Assembly (NCBI RefSeq): GCF_025642135.1 | Contig: NZ_CP106793.1 | Location: 8,400,001-8,464,000 of the forward strand | DNA length: 64,000 bases | DNA from: Streptomyces cynarae | GTDB taxonomy: Bacteria; Actinomycetota; Actinomycetes; Streptomycetales; Streptomycetaceae | Reading direction: 5' to 3' | Shown here: positions 26,431 through 34,527 of the stretch, one piece after another | Layout: the number at the start of each line of letters is the position of its first letter | How positions within the stretch are numbered: position 1 is the first letter of the stretch | Notes under the pieces: model-generated | What the model saw: the letters and a program-made list of their open reading frames with translations, nothing else | What the model was told of the DNA's origin: nothing | Database searches by the model: none | Translations under genes and position numbers: made by a program

Positions 26431-27108
26431 CTACGACGCCGCGGCGGTGCCTGGCCGGGGGCTCGGGCCCGCAGCGAAGACGAAGGCGCCGACGAGGAGC
26501 GACCACCCCGGGAACACCAGCTCCGACCAGGGCACACCGGCCGAGACGAACAGCAGTGTCAGGAAGGTGAGGAAACCCAGCAGACTGAGCCACCGCGGCA
26601 GGAGTCTCAAGCGATGGCAGATGACCGACGTGGAGCAGGTGAAGACCGCCGCCATCCGCGTCGCGTACTCGGTCAGCAGCGTGTACGCGAAGTGGCGGCC
26701 GAAGTTCCAGGCGGGCAGGCCCGGAGTGCCGCCGGGCGCGTCCGTGGTGGCCAGCACACCCGCGGCGGCCGCGGCCACCCCGAACAGCGTCGCCACGAAG
26801 ACCAGCCCGCTGCCGAGGAACACGGTGGCGAGGAACTGGTCCTCGGCCTCACCCATACGGGCCCGCAGCGCCCCCATGAACCACAGGAAGCAGATACCGG
26901 CCAACGGCACCAGCGCCAGCGCCGCCTTCACCGCGCTGCGCCGCGTGGGGTCCGTGAGCCCCTGCAGGGTGACCGACTCCGCGCCCTGGGGGATCGACAG
27001 CCGGATCAGCACCATGGCCGCCGCGAGCAGCAGCGCGAACACGACTCCGGCCAGCCCGGCGGCCCGCGGGGTCTGCAACGCCTGCTGCCCTGCCCGGGTC
27101 TCGGTCAT
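26431..27108 (-). CDS. Six-helix membrane protein of unknown function
   Basis: 225 aa with about six hydrophobic segments (GVVFALLLAAAMVLIRLSI, AALALVPLAGICFLWFMGAL, FLGSGLVFVATLFGVAAAAAG, WLSLLGFLTFLTLLFVSAG, PGWSLLVGAFVFAAG). Two Cys (FTCSTSVICHRL) sit in a loop near the fourth segment. A clear AAGGAG lies before ATG 27108. It lies upstream of the P450 operon, 155 bases from the ferredoxin start, and may share its transcript. I recognise it only as a conserved Streptomyces membrane protein. Confidence 0.75.
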   Translation of the reverse strand: MTETRAGQQALQTPRAAGLAGVVFALLLAAAMVLIRLSIPQGAESVTLQGLTDPTRRSAVKAALALVPLAGICFLWFMGALRARMGEAEDQFLATVFLGSGLVFVATLFGVAAAAAGVLATTDAPGGTPGLPAWNFGRHFAYTLLTEYATRMAAVFTCSTSVICHRLRLLPRWLSLLGFLTFLTLLFVSAGVPWSELVFPGWSLLVGAFVFAAGPSPRPGTAAAS

Positions 27109-27209
27109 ACGCGGCTCACTCCTTCCGGTGCCCCTGGCACCAGCAAGCCGCCGTGCGGGAAGGCTCGCCACCAGGACGCGCCCGAACGGCAGATCGTCCT
27201 GGGCGAGGC

Positions 27210-27827
27210 TCACCCCCTTTCCCGCACGTCGACGGCGTCGAGCACGGCGTCGGCCACCTCGCCGACCGGCCGGCCGTCACCCACGTCGAGGCGGGTCAGC
27301 CCGAGCCTGTCGACGGCGTCGAGGACGATGCTCTGAAAGCGTTCGGAACGGGCCACGAACTTGTCCATCACAAGCCGCTCCGACGGCGTGGCCGCGTCGT
27401 ACTGCCCGGCCGCGTACACCCGCGCCCGTACGACGGACACGTCCGCGGTGAGCCATACCGCGCCCGTGCCCGAACCCGGCAACCGCGCGACGTGATCGGG
27501 CAGGAGCGCCGACCCCTCGAGGACCAGGCCGGACCCGGTGCCGTCCTCATCGGCATGGGCCGCGATCAACTCCTCGACGCGGGGCCGGAGTCGCTGGTAG
27601 TGACCGAGCACCGACCTGGTCAACTCCTCGACCGTCAGGGCCGCGTAGTGTTCGGTGACATGCGCCGGCACCTCCCGCTCCGGAGTCCGCCACGGCCTCC
27701 CCGGGTGCCGCGCCAGCCCGTCCGTCGATCGGTACGCGAACCCGAGTCTGTCCGCCAACTCCCGGGCGACAGTGGACTTCCCGACATTCGACGTCCCGCC
27801 GATCAGCATCACACGCATCGCACCCAT
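27210..27827 (-). CDS. P-loop kinase-like protein
   Basis: 205 aa. The N-terminal RVMLIGGTSNVGKSTVAREL is a Walker A loop (GGTSNVGKST), resembling 2-phosphoglycerate-kinase or shikimate-kinase-like P-loop proteins. A mid-protein LVLEGSALLPDHVARL segment may be the substrate or Walker B region. Small-molecule kinase activity is likely, substrate unknown. Its 3' end lies about 100 bases before the membrane protein start on the same strand. Confidence 0.72.
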   Translation of the reverse strand: MGAMRVMLIGGTSNVGKSTVARELADRLGFAYRSTDGLARHPGRPWRTPEREVPAHVTEHYAALTVEELTRSVLGHYQRLRPRVEELIAAHADEDGTGSGLVLEGSALLPDHVARLPGSGTGAVWLTADVSVVRARVYAAGQYDAATPSERLVMDKFVARSERFQSIVLDAVDRLGLTRLDVGDGRPVGEVADAVLDAVDVRERG

Positions 27828-27866
27828 ACCGGCGACCCTAGCGATCGCCGGAAGGCGGCACGAGCC

Positions 27867-28571
27867 TTACTTGGCGGCCTTACCGGCCTCCTCCGGCCCG
27901 TCCTCGGCCTCGATCGCCGTGGTCGGTTCGGCGGCGTCCGGTGCCGTGTAGAAGACAGCGGTTCCCTGCTTGGCGCGCTGGGCGTGCTTCTTGGCCACGA
28001 GCCCTTCTAGCGTGGACCGCACGACGGTGGTCTTGATGCCACGCTCGGGGTGGGCCTTGCCGAGCGCGTCGGCGACCTCCGCGGCGGAACGCGGCTCACT
28101 CTGCTCGCTGAGGTGGGCGCGCACGAGTTCGACCAGCGTGGGCTGGGCCGCCTCCGTCTTGGTGGTCGCCGTCTTGGTGGTCTCGGCCTTCCCGGCTTCC
28201 GTCTTCTTGCCCGCGGCCTTCTTGCCGGCGGTCTTCCGGTCCGTCGCACGCGTCTGCCCTGCGGCGGCCTTCTTCTTCGCCTGCGGTTGCCTGCCCGTGC
28301 CGGATCCGGCAGGGGACTTCTTCCGCGGAGCGGGCACCGTGGCGCTGTCGGGCGCGGCGACGGGCTCCACGGGTGCCGTCGGAACACCGAGTGCGTTCTG
28401 CATGGTCACCAGCACCGCGTGGTCGTGCTGCAGCGTCGCCAACTGCTCTTGCAGAGCGGTGATTTCGGCACTGATGCGTTCCTGCTCCTTCACATTGCGC
28501 TCGAGATCGCCGGCCACTTGGGCGGCGTACTGCGATGTCAGTCCGGAAGTCGCGGTCGTGGTCTCGGACAT
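27867..28571 (-). CDS. Coiled-coil/winged-helix protein with Lys-Ala-rich linker
   Basis: About 234 aa. Order: a short N-terminus, a coiled coil (LERNVKEQERISAEITALQEQ), a Lys/Ala/Thr-rich disordered middle (KKAAAGQTRATDRKTAGKKA), and a C-terminal winged-helix-like domain (TLVELVRAHLSEQSEPRSAAEV ... STLEGLVAKKHAQRAKQGTAVFYT). The basic linker resembles histone H1-like bacterial DNA-binding proteins, so a nucleoid or transcription role is likely (inference). ATG 28571 follows GAGAAAGGTGAG; an alternative GTG four codons earlier lacks a good site. Confidence 0.68.
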   Translation of the reverse strand: MSETTTATSGLTSQYAAQVAGDLERNVKEQERISAEITALQEQLATLQHDHAVLVTMQNALGVPTAPVEPVAAPDSATVPAPRKKSPAGSGTGRQPQAKKKAAAGQTRATDRKTAGKKAAGKKTEAGKAETTKTATTKTEAAQPTLVELVRAHLSEQSEPRSAAEVADALGKAHPERGIKTTVVRSTLEGLVAKKHAQRAKQGTAVFYTAPDAAEPTTAIEAEDGPEEAGKAAK

Positions 28572-28583
28572 GGCGTGACTCAC

Positions 28584-28884
28584 CTTTCTCGCCTACGGCG
28601 ATGTTGCTGCACGGTGTCCCCCCGGTGCACAGATGGTACGGGCGAGGGGAGGTGCTTGTTCCTCGGTCCGTAGTCGGTCGTACGTCTCGGCGCTGCGTTG
28701 ACGCCTCATCAGCGCATGAGCGGGGCTCCAGCCTTGTTGCCCGGAAGGCCGCGAGAGCGGCCGTTACTCCGACAGGGTAGTTCGTCATATGGTCGGTATG
28801 TCGGATGCGGTCAGCTACGCGGCGATATGTAACTTCAGTCTCGCATCGGTTCACAGCCGACGTGTCTGAGACAGGAGAAGTGAC
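28584..28884. other. Divergent intergenic region before the secreted Asp-His-repeat protein
   Basis: 301 bases with promoters for two divergent genes. It is relatively AT-rich around 28770-28850 (for example TATGTAAC and CATATGG). I could not assign -35/-10 boxes with confidence. AGGAGAAG just before 28885 is the ribosome binding site of the next gene. Confidence 0.45.
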
Positions 28885-29601
28885 ATGGCAACGCGTTCCA
28901 CTGCAGTAACCGCCGCGATCGCAGCCGGTGCGGCCCTGGTGGCCACTGGCATCACCTACGCTTCGGCCGCGTCCGAGCCCGCCCACTCGGCCTCGGTCGT
29001 CCAGCAGGCCGCCGCGCCGGCCGCCGCCCTCGAGGGCAACGGCAACAACAACAACGGCAACAACAACAACGACAACAACAACAACGCCAAGGGCAACGAG
29101 GGCGAGCACCACTACCGTCACCACCACCGCCACCTGCGCCTGCGCCACATCGGCCGGATCCACATCAACGAGCGGGACTTCCCGGCCATCCCGGACGGCT
29201 GCGTGCCCATCCTCAGTGGCCTCGGCTCCAACAGCATCAACATCGTCAACGACAGCAGGCACACCGTCGAGGTGTTCAGAGGGGTCACCTGCGACAACGG
29301 TGCTCCCATCGCCGTCGTCGGCCCGTGGAGCCAGAGCGACGGCGTGCATCCGCACCCCGTCCACGGTGGCGTGAAGGTCAAGCACGGCGTGGTGGGCAGC
29401 TTCCGCGTGATCTGCGACCGCCGCGGCGGTCGTGGCTTCGGCGAGGGCTTCGGCGACGATGACGACTTCGGTGGCGGCGAGGGCTTCCGCGGCGACCGCT
29501 GCAGCGCCTTCGAACACGACGGCTACGGCCGCGACCGCGACCGTGACCGTGACCACGACCACGACCACGACCACGACAACGACCACGACCACGACGACTG
29601 A
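28885..29601 (+). CDS. Secreted Asn/Gly-, His- and Asp-His-repeat protein of unknown function
   Basis: 238 aa. A signal peptide (AVTAAIAAGAALVATGITYASA) is followed by an Asn/Gly linker (NNNNGNNNNDNNNN), a His/Arg cluster (EHHYRHHHRHLRLRH), and a compact domain with four cysteines (DGCVPIL, VTCDN, VICDR, DRCSA). The tail consists of D-R then D-H repeats (DRDRDHDHDHDHDNDHDHDD). His- and Asp-rich repeats are often metal-binding; exposure outside the cell with disulphides is likely. No family recognised. GGAGAAG precedes the ATG. The gene is monocistronic, followed by a very strong terminator. Confidence 0.8.
   Translation: MATRSTAVTAAIAAGAALVATGITYASAASEPAHSASVVQQAAAPAAALEGNGNNNNGNNNNDNNNNAKGNEGEHHYRHHHRHLRLRHIGRIHINERDFPAIPDGCVPILSGLGSNSINIVNDSRHTVEVFRGVTCDNGAPIAVVGPWSQSDGVHPHPVHGGVKVKHGVVGSFRVICDRRGGRGFGEGFGDDDDFGGGEGFRGDRCSAFEHDGYGRDRDRDRDHDHDHDHDNDHDHDD
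29532..29598 (+). repeat. Tandem GACCAC/GACCGC 6-base repeats
   Basis: About eleven imperfect hexamers encoding Asp-Arg and Asp-His dipeptides at the end of the secreted protein gene. Perfect GACCAC units are consecutive in the middle. Prone to slippage, so tail length may differ between strains. Confidence 0.85.
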
Positions 29602-29643
29602 CGGGAGGGCGTAACCGAGCCACCCGTCTGACGCCAACAACGA

Positions 29644-29676
29644 GAACCCCGGCCCGCCGGAATCGGGCCGGGGTTC
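29644..29676. terminator. Strong hairpin terminator
   Basis: GAACCCCGGCCCG / CGGGCCGGGGTTC: 13-base perfect stem and a 7-base loop between a plus gene ending at 29601 and a minus gene ending at 29716. Probably works in both directions. Confidence 0.85.
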
Positions 29677-29715
29677 CGGTCTGTCCGGGCCTCGGTGACA
29701 CGGTGACACGCTGAG

Positions 29716-30204
29716 TCAGCGATGAGGCGGTGGAGGCGGCGGCAACTCCGTCGACGGGGCCTCTTCCGGCCACACCAGCAGAACAGGACAGGGCGCGTGG
29801 TCGACCACGAAGCGAGTGGCGGGGCCGAGGCTGTGCGGGCCGAGCCGGGAACGGTCGCCGTCCCGTGCGCAGATCAGCAGACCCGCACCGGTGGCCTCCT
29901 CGACGACCTTCCGCTCGGTACGGCCATGGGTGAGGACCTGGCGGGCCGGGCGCCCCAGACGCCGCGCCGCGGCATCGAGCAGGCGCCGCGCGGCCGACTC
30001 CGACAGCCCCTCGATGCGGTGCCCGGGATCCCGCTCGGGACGACCACGGCCGAGGAGCCCGGCGAACGCGCCGTGCGCCGTCTCGGCGACCGTGTCGTCG
30101 CGCACGTACAGCAGCACGATCTCCTCGCCGGGGGCGGCGCGGCCGAGCGCGGCGTCCACGCAGGCGGGCCAGGTCCCTTCGGTGATCCAGACGACGGCGC
30201 TCAT
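29716..30204 (-). CDS. Universal stress protein-like
   Basis: 162 aa single-domain protein starting SAVVWITEGTWPACVDAALG, with LLDAAARRLGRPARQVLTHG and the end signature LGPHSLGPATRFVVDHAPCPVLLVW, which matches the UspA-type C-terminal nucleotide-binding segment (G-x9-G-S/T then V-x-H-x-x-CPVLLV). ATG 30204 has GGAG 6 bases upstream. Such proteins bind ATP/AMP in stress or dormancy. A run of prolines ends the protein. Confidence 0.75.
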   Translation of the reverse strand: MSAVVWITEGTWPACVDAALGRAAPGEEIVLLYVRDDTVAETAHGAFAGLLGRGRPERDPGHRIEGLSESAARRLLDAAARRLGRPARQVLTHGRTERKVVEEATGAGLLICARDGDRSRLGPHSLGPATRFVVDHAPCPVLLVWPEEAPSTELPPPPPPHR

Positions 30205-30539
30205 GGGCGGCTCCGGTGTGGCGTGGTGGGTCGGGTGCCGATCGTGTGCAGAATCCCCACAACGCCGAGGGGTGGCAAGAAGCCCGGCCGGAAAGGCCAC
30301 CGCCCCGAACCGCCCACCGCGACACGGGGTCCGCAACCCGGTATTACCGGGACGGGGGGCTAGATTTCAGACCCGTACAATTGTGCGCTCTGGGGGCGTT
30401 GGGGGGGAAGTCCTTGCGTCAAGGGGTGGAAAGGCCTCACAACCGTGCCGAGGACCACGGCACACGGGGCAGCGGACCACACGGCGGTAGGGCGCCGTCC
30501 GCCACAGGCGACGGCGCCACGGACGGAGCGGCCGTCGCA

Positions 30540-31391
30540 GTGCGCCGGTTCGCGTTGTTCATCGTGCGCACGGTGCGGGGCGAGTGGCACGGTATCGTCG
30601 TCGATCCGGTACGGCAACTGCTGCGGCGCGGGCTGTCCGGGCTCCTGCTGGCCTTCGTCGCGGCCTTCGGTGTCATCTTCTTCCACGCGGTCGCGCAGCA
30701 TCCGACCGGCGCGGTGGCGGTACGGCTCCTGGGCGGCGTCTACGCCGATCTGCCGCTGTGGCTGGCCCTGTTACGCACCCCCGTGTCGCTGTACGTCCCC
30801 GCCCTGGACCTGCCGGTCTGGGCCGGCATCACCCAGCTGTTCCTCGCCTTCGCCCTGGCCGAACTGGCGTTGGGCCGCGCCCGCACACTGGCCGTCGCGT
30901 ACGCGACCACCCTTGCCGGCACCCTCACCGTACGGGTGATGATCGCGCTGGGGCCGGGCTGGTGGGGGCTGGGGCTGCCGCCCGAGATCGGGCGGGTACT
31001 CGACACGGGACCGTCCGCCGCGGTCGTGGGCCTGTTCACCTACCTCTCCGTCGTCCGGCGCGCCCCCATCGTGTTCACCCTCACCGGCGGGTCGATGGTG
31101 TGGGAGTCCATCGCCATACCGAACCTGGCCGGCCGGGAGCACCTGATCGCGGTGGCCGCGGCGATCGTCCTGGGACTGCTCCACGGACACGGCCGCAGCC
31201 TGCGGCGACGGGTGTGGTCGGTACTGCGGATCGGGAGCGGGCCCGCCAAGGCGCCGGTGCAGGCCGACGGCGAACGTACCCCCACTGCACCGCCCACTTC
31301 GTATGACGAGCCGTCAGCTGTGAAGCTGCCCCAGCAGCGCACGTTCACCGGTTCGTCGAAGTCGATGGACACACCGACCGGAACACCTTGA
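30540..31391 (+). CDS. Rhomboid-like integral membrane protein
   Basis: 283 aa if GTG 30540 starts it; TTG 30414 with GGGGGGGAAG upstream would give a longer form. About six transmembrane segments. The arrangement of LYVPALDLPVWAGITQLFLAFA and LDTGPSAAVVGLFTYLSVV, followed by AGREHLIAVAAAIVLGLLHG, resembles the actinobacterial rhomboid-like family, where the Ser and His would form the catalytic dyad. The Ser box is GPSA rather than GxSG, so proteolysis is uncertain. The C-terminus is disordered and cytoplasmic. Confidence 0.55.
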   Translation: MRRFALFIVRTVRGEWHGIVVDPVRQLLRRGLSGLLLAFVAAFGVIFFHAVAQHPTGAVAVRLLGGVYADLPLWLALLRTPVSLYVPALDLPVWAGITQLFLAFALAELALGRARTLAVAYATTLAGTLTVRVMIALGPGWWGLGLPPEIGRVLDTGPSAAVVGLFTYLSVVRRAPIVFTLTGGSMVWESIAIPNLAGREHLIAVAAAIVLGLLHGHGRSLRRRVWSVLRIGSGPAKAPVQADGERTPTAPPTSYDEPSAVKLPQQRTFTGSSKSMDTPTGTP

Positions 31392-31423
31392 TGTCCGTCA
31401 ACCGGCCGTGACGCGCCCCGGCA

Positions 31424-32497
31424 TCACCGCGGGCCGCTCCTGCGGAGGATCTGGTCCACACCGACCGCCACGACGACGAGGGTTCCGGTCGCCACATCCT
31501 GGTAGAGGCTGTCGATACCCGCCTGGGTGAGTCCGGAACGCAGCACATTGACGATGAGCGCCCCGATGAGCGTGCCGATGACGCTTCCGCGGCCGCCGAA
31601 GAGGCTGGTGCCGCCGAGGACGACTGCGGTGATGCTCTCCAGGTTCGCCGTCTGGTACGAGTTGGGGTCGGCGTTCGGGATACGGCCGAGGGACTGCCAG
31701 GCGGCGACGCCGTAGAGCAACCCGGCCGTGACGTACACCGAGAGGACCGTGCGCCGTACGTCGATGCCGGTCAGGCGGGCGGACTCCGGTGCGTTGCCGA
31801 CGGCGTAGATGTGCCGGCCCCACGCGGTCTGGGTGAGGACGTACCAGAAGAACCCGTACAGGCCCACGAGCAGAAAGGTCCCCCAGGTGAGGAACATGCC
31901 GCCGACGCCGAGACCGTTGCCCCAGAAGAGGAGCAGGCCGGAGGTGACCGGATAGCTGCGGGACTGCGAGTACAGTCTGGCGACGGCGTAGACGACGGTC
32001 AGCGCCCCCAGCGTCACGATGAAGGGCGGCAGGCGCAGCCGGGACACGAGCAGCCCGTTCACCAGTCCGACGAGGGTGGCCGCGACCAGGCCGAGCACCA
32101 GTGCCGTCACGGGGTTGCCGCCGTCCAAGACCAGTTTGGCCATGACGATCGTGCCGAGCACCGCGATGGCGCCGTTCGCGAGGTCGATGCCCGCGGTGAG
32201 GATGATCAGTGACTGGCCCAGCGCCAGTGTGCCGACCACGATGGACTGCTGCAGCACCAGCGACAGGTTCTGCGGTGTCAGGAACGTCTCCGTGGTGACC
32301 GCGAACGCCACCACAGCGACGACCAGAGCCGCCAGCGGGCCGATGGCCGGCGTGCGAAAGGCGTACCGGAGCATGTCACGCGGCCGGGGGCGCGCATCAC
32401 CGCCGGCGGCGGGGGTGGTGACGGGTGACCTCATGTGCTGTTCCGATCCCTTCGACCCGCTCGGTGAGTCGGTGACTCGGTGACTGGAGTACGTCAT
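31424..32497 (-). CDS. Sugar ABC transporter permease (RbsC/FrcC-type)
   Basis: 357 aa, about nine to ten transmembrane helices. Family hallmarks are ILTAGIDLANGAIAVLGTIV and the EAA-like AVVLGGTSLFGGRGSVIGTLIGAL. It is the membrane subunit for a monosaccharide importer. ATG 32497 overlaps the stop of the substrate-binding-protein gene (ATGA), so it is translationally coupled. The matching ATPase is divergently transcribed at 33742. Confidence 0.92.
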   Translation of the reverse strand: MTYSSHRVTDSPSGSKGSEQHMRSPVTTPAAGGDARPRPRDMLRYAFRTPAIGPLAALVVAVVAFAVTTETFLTPQNLSLVLQQSIVVGTLALGQSLIILTAGIDLANGAIAVLGTIVMAKLVLDGGNPVTALVLGLVAATLVGLVNGLLVSRLRLPPFIVTLGALTVVYAVARLYSQSRSYPVTSGLLLFWGNGLGVGGMFLTWGTFLLVGLYGFFWYVLTQTAWGRHIYAVGNAPESARLTGIDVRRTVLSVYVTAGLLYGVAAWQSLGRIPNADPNSYQTANLESITAVVLGGTSLFGGRGSVIGTLIGALIVNVLRSGLTQAGIDSLYQDVATGTLVVVAVGVDQILRRSGPR

Positions 32498-33528
32498 CCC
32501 CAGCAGTGCTGGAGCCCCCAGGCCGTGCTCTGCGACGGCAGACCGCGCACCGGCCTGTCCGTGATGAGCACCGTGCCCGTGTCCGTGAAACCGGACGGCC
32601 TCACCCCGCTCTTGGCGAAGGCGACCACCGCGTCCACTCCGTCGGTCGCCATCCCGACCGGGAACTGCATGACGGTCGCCGCGAGAGTGCCCGCCTTGAC
32701 GTCACGGACCCCGTCACATGAGCCGTCGATGGAGCCGATGGTCACCTGACGGGTCAGCCCCCGGTCCGTGATGGCCTCGTACGCCCCGCCCGCCACCGGC
32801 TCGTTGATGGTGTAGATGGTGTTGACGTCGCTCGCGCGCAGAAGCAGGTTCTCCGTCGCGGCCTGGGCCGTGTTCCGGTCGCCATTGGCGTTCGCCTGGC
32901 CGATGATCGCCGGTGAGCCGTCCTTGAGCCCGAAGCCGTCGAGGAACCCGTCGTGGCGGTCCTGGCTGACCTCCGAGCCCGGCGTGCCGTCCAGCACGAA
33001 CACCTTGGGAGCCCGGCCGGCGAGCAGCGCCTTGAGATACGCCCCCTGCAGGCGGCCGGCCTTGAAGTTGTCCGTCGCGTACGTGGCGTCGACCGCGTTC
33101 TCCGGCTGTGTCGCGGTGTCCAGCGCGATCACCAGGATGCCCTGCCGACGTGCCTCCCTGATCGCGCCCAGGATCCCCGTCGTGTTCGACGGCGTGATGA
33201 GAATGCCGTTCACACCGCGCGCGATGAGGCTCTCCACCGCGTTCACCTGACCCTCGTTGTCCCCGTCGAACTTGCCGGCGAGAGCGATCAACCGGGCGTC
33301 GTTCCTGTGCGCCGCGGCCGTGGCGGCATGGCGCAGCGCCACGAAGAACGGATTGGCCTCGGTCTTGGTCACCAGGCCGATGGTGATCTGGTGCGCCCCC
33401 TGGCCACCGCTGCCGTCCGCCCCGCCGCAGGCGACGGCACCGCTCACCAGCGCCCCCGCCACAAGGAGCGTCACCCCTCGTCGGCGGCGCCGCCGGGTGC
33501 GTTCGTGGCCCGCACGGTCGTGTGTCAT
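32494..33528 (-). CDS. Sugar ABC transporter substrate-binding lipoprotein
   Basis: 344 aa. The N-terminus has a basic RRRRRR run and a lipobox (VSGAVACGG), so it is membrane-tethered. The body is a periplasmic-binding type 1 fold: KTEANPFFVALRHAA, INEPVAGGAYEAI and GSIDGSCDGVRDVKAG. This resembles fructose- or ribose-binding proteins. ATG 33528 follows GGAGGG. Sugar identity is unknown. Confidence 0.92.
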   Translation of the reverse strand: MTHDRAGHERTRRRRRRGVTLLVAGALVSGAVACGGADGSGGQGAHQITIGLVTKTEANPFFVALRHAATAAAHRNDARLIALAGKFDGDNEGQVNAVESLIARGVNGILITPSNTTGILGAIREARRQGILVIALDTATQPENAVDATYATDNFKAGRLQGAYLKALLAGRAPKVFVLDGTPGSEVSQDRHDGFLDGFGLKDGSPAIIGQANANGDRNTAQAATENLLLRASDVNTIYTINEPVAGGAYEAITDRGLTRQVTIGSIDGSCDGVRDVKAGTLAATVMQFPVGMATDGVDAVVAFAKSGVRPSGFTDTGTVLITDRPVRGLPSQSTAWGLQHCWG

Positions 33529-33741
33529 GGGTCAGCCCTCCTCCGGCCGGAGCCGGCGTCACACGAGCCTCTGTGACCTCCATCATGAGCCGAGATTATT
33601 AGTAAATGCGCAGATAACGGGTATTCGACGCTCTTGCCCCTCTATGCCTTATCCGTCCTGAAGGGGCCATGGCTCGGATACCCTGGTGATCAGTCCGGCA
33701 GTACGGCGTCACCCCTGCCGTACGCAGAAGGTGAGGTTCAT

Positions 33742-34503
33742 GTGACTGAGCCGCCTCTGCTGGCGCTGCGCGGCATCTCCAAGCGGTTCGGCGCCGTGCA
33801 GGCACTCAAGGACGTCGAGCTGGAGGTCCACAGGGGGGAGGTCGTCGCCCTCCTGGGGGACAACGGCGCGGGCAAGTCCACTCTCGTCCGGATCATCGCG
33901 GGCGTCGTCACCGCCGACCAGGGGGTCATCGAGTGGGAGGGCCAGGCCGTGCAGATCAGGACGCCCCGGGCCGCCCGCCACCTGGGTATCGCGACGGTGT
34001 ACCAGAACCTCGCCCTGTGCGACGGCCTCGATGTCGCCGAGAACCTCTACCTGGGACGCGAACAGAGGCGCCCCGGCGCCCTCGGCCGTCTCCTGCGGCT
34101 GATGGACAAGGGCGGCATGCGCAGGGAGGCACGGCGGCAGCTGGACGCCATGGGTATCCGCGTCCCGGACATGCGCACCCCGGTCGCCTCCCTGTCGGCA
34201 GGGCAGCGGCAGACTGTCGCGATCTCCCGGGCACTGCTCGGCGATCCGAAGGCCGTCCTCCTGGACGAGCCGACCGCGTCACTCGGCGTCCAGCAGGCCG
34301 GCCACGTCCTCGACCTGGTCGACGAACTGCGCGAACACGGCGTCGGTGTCATCCTCATCAGCCACAACATGGGAGACGTCAAGGCCCTCGCGGATCGTGC
34401 CGCGGTGCTGCGGCTCGGCTGCAACAACGGCTTCTTCCATGTGCCGACCACCCCCCAGGACCGGATCATCTCCTCGATCATCGGCGTCACCAGCAGCCCC
34501 TGA
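33742..34503 (+). CDS. Sugar ABC transporter ATPase (single-domain, FrcA-like)
   Basis: 253 aa. Walker A GDNGAGKST, signature LSAGQRQTVAIS, Walker B VLLDEPTASLG, switch ISHNMGD. Unlike RbsA it has only one nucleotide-binding domain, as in fructose FrcA. GTG 33742 has GAAGGTGAGG upstream. It is divergent from the binding protein and permease across a 213-base region that is AT-rich near 33595, so the three are likely co-controlled. No transporter-linked catabolic genes are near. Confidence 0.9.
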   Translation: MTEPPLLALRGISKRFGAVQALKDVELEVHRGEVVALLGDNGAGKSTLVRIIAGVVTADQGVIEWEGQAVQIRTPRAARHLGIATVYQNLALCDGLDVAENLYLGREQRRPGALGRLLRLMDKGGMRREARRQLDAMGIRVPDMRTPVASLSAGQRQTVAISRALLGDPKAVLLDEPTASLGVQQAGHVLDLVDELREHGVGVILISHNMGDVKALADRAAVLRLGCNNGFFHVPTTPQDRIISSIIGVTSSP

Positions 34504-34527
34504 CCGGCCACCGCGACGGCGCGACGG

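Noticed and set aside
23347..27827. Secondary-metabolite gene cluster around the P450
   Set aside because: No polyketide, peptide or terpene synthase and no tailoring set beyond the P450 redox partners.
28584..28884. Riboswitch or small RNA in the intergenic region
   Set aside because: No recognisable conserved core or strong hairpin other than the downstream terminator.
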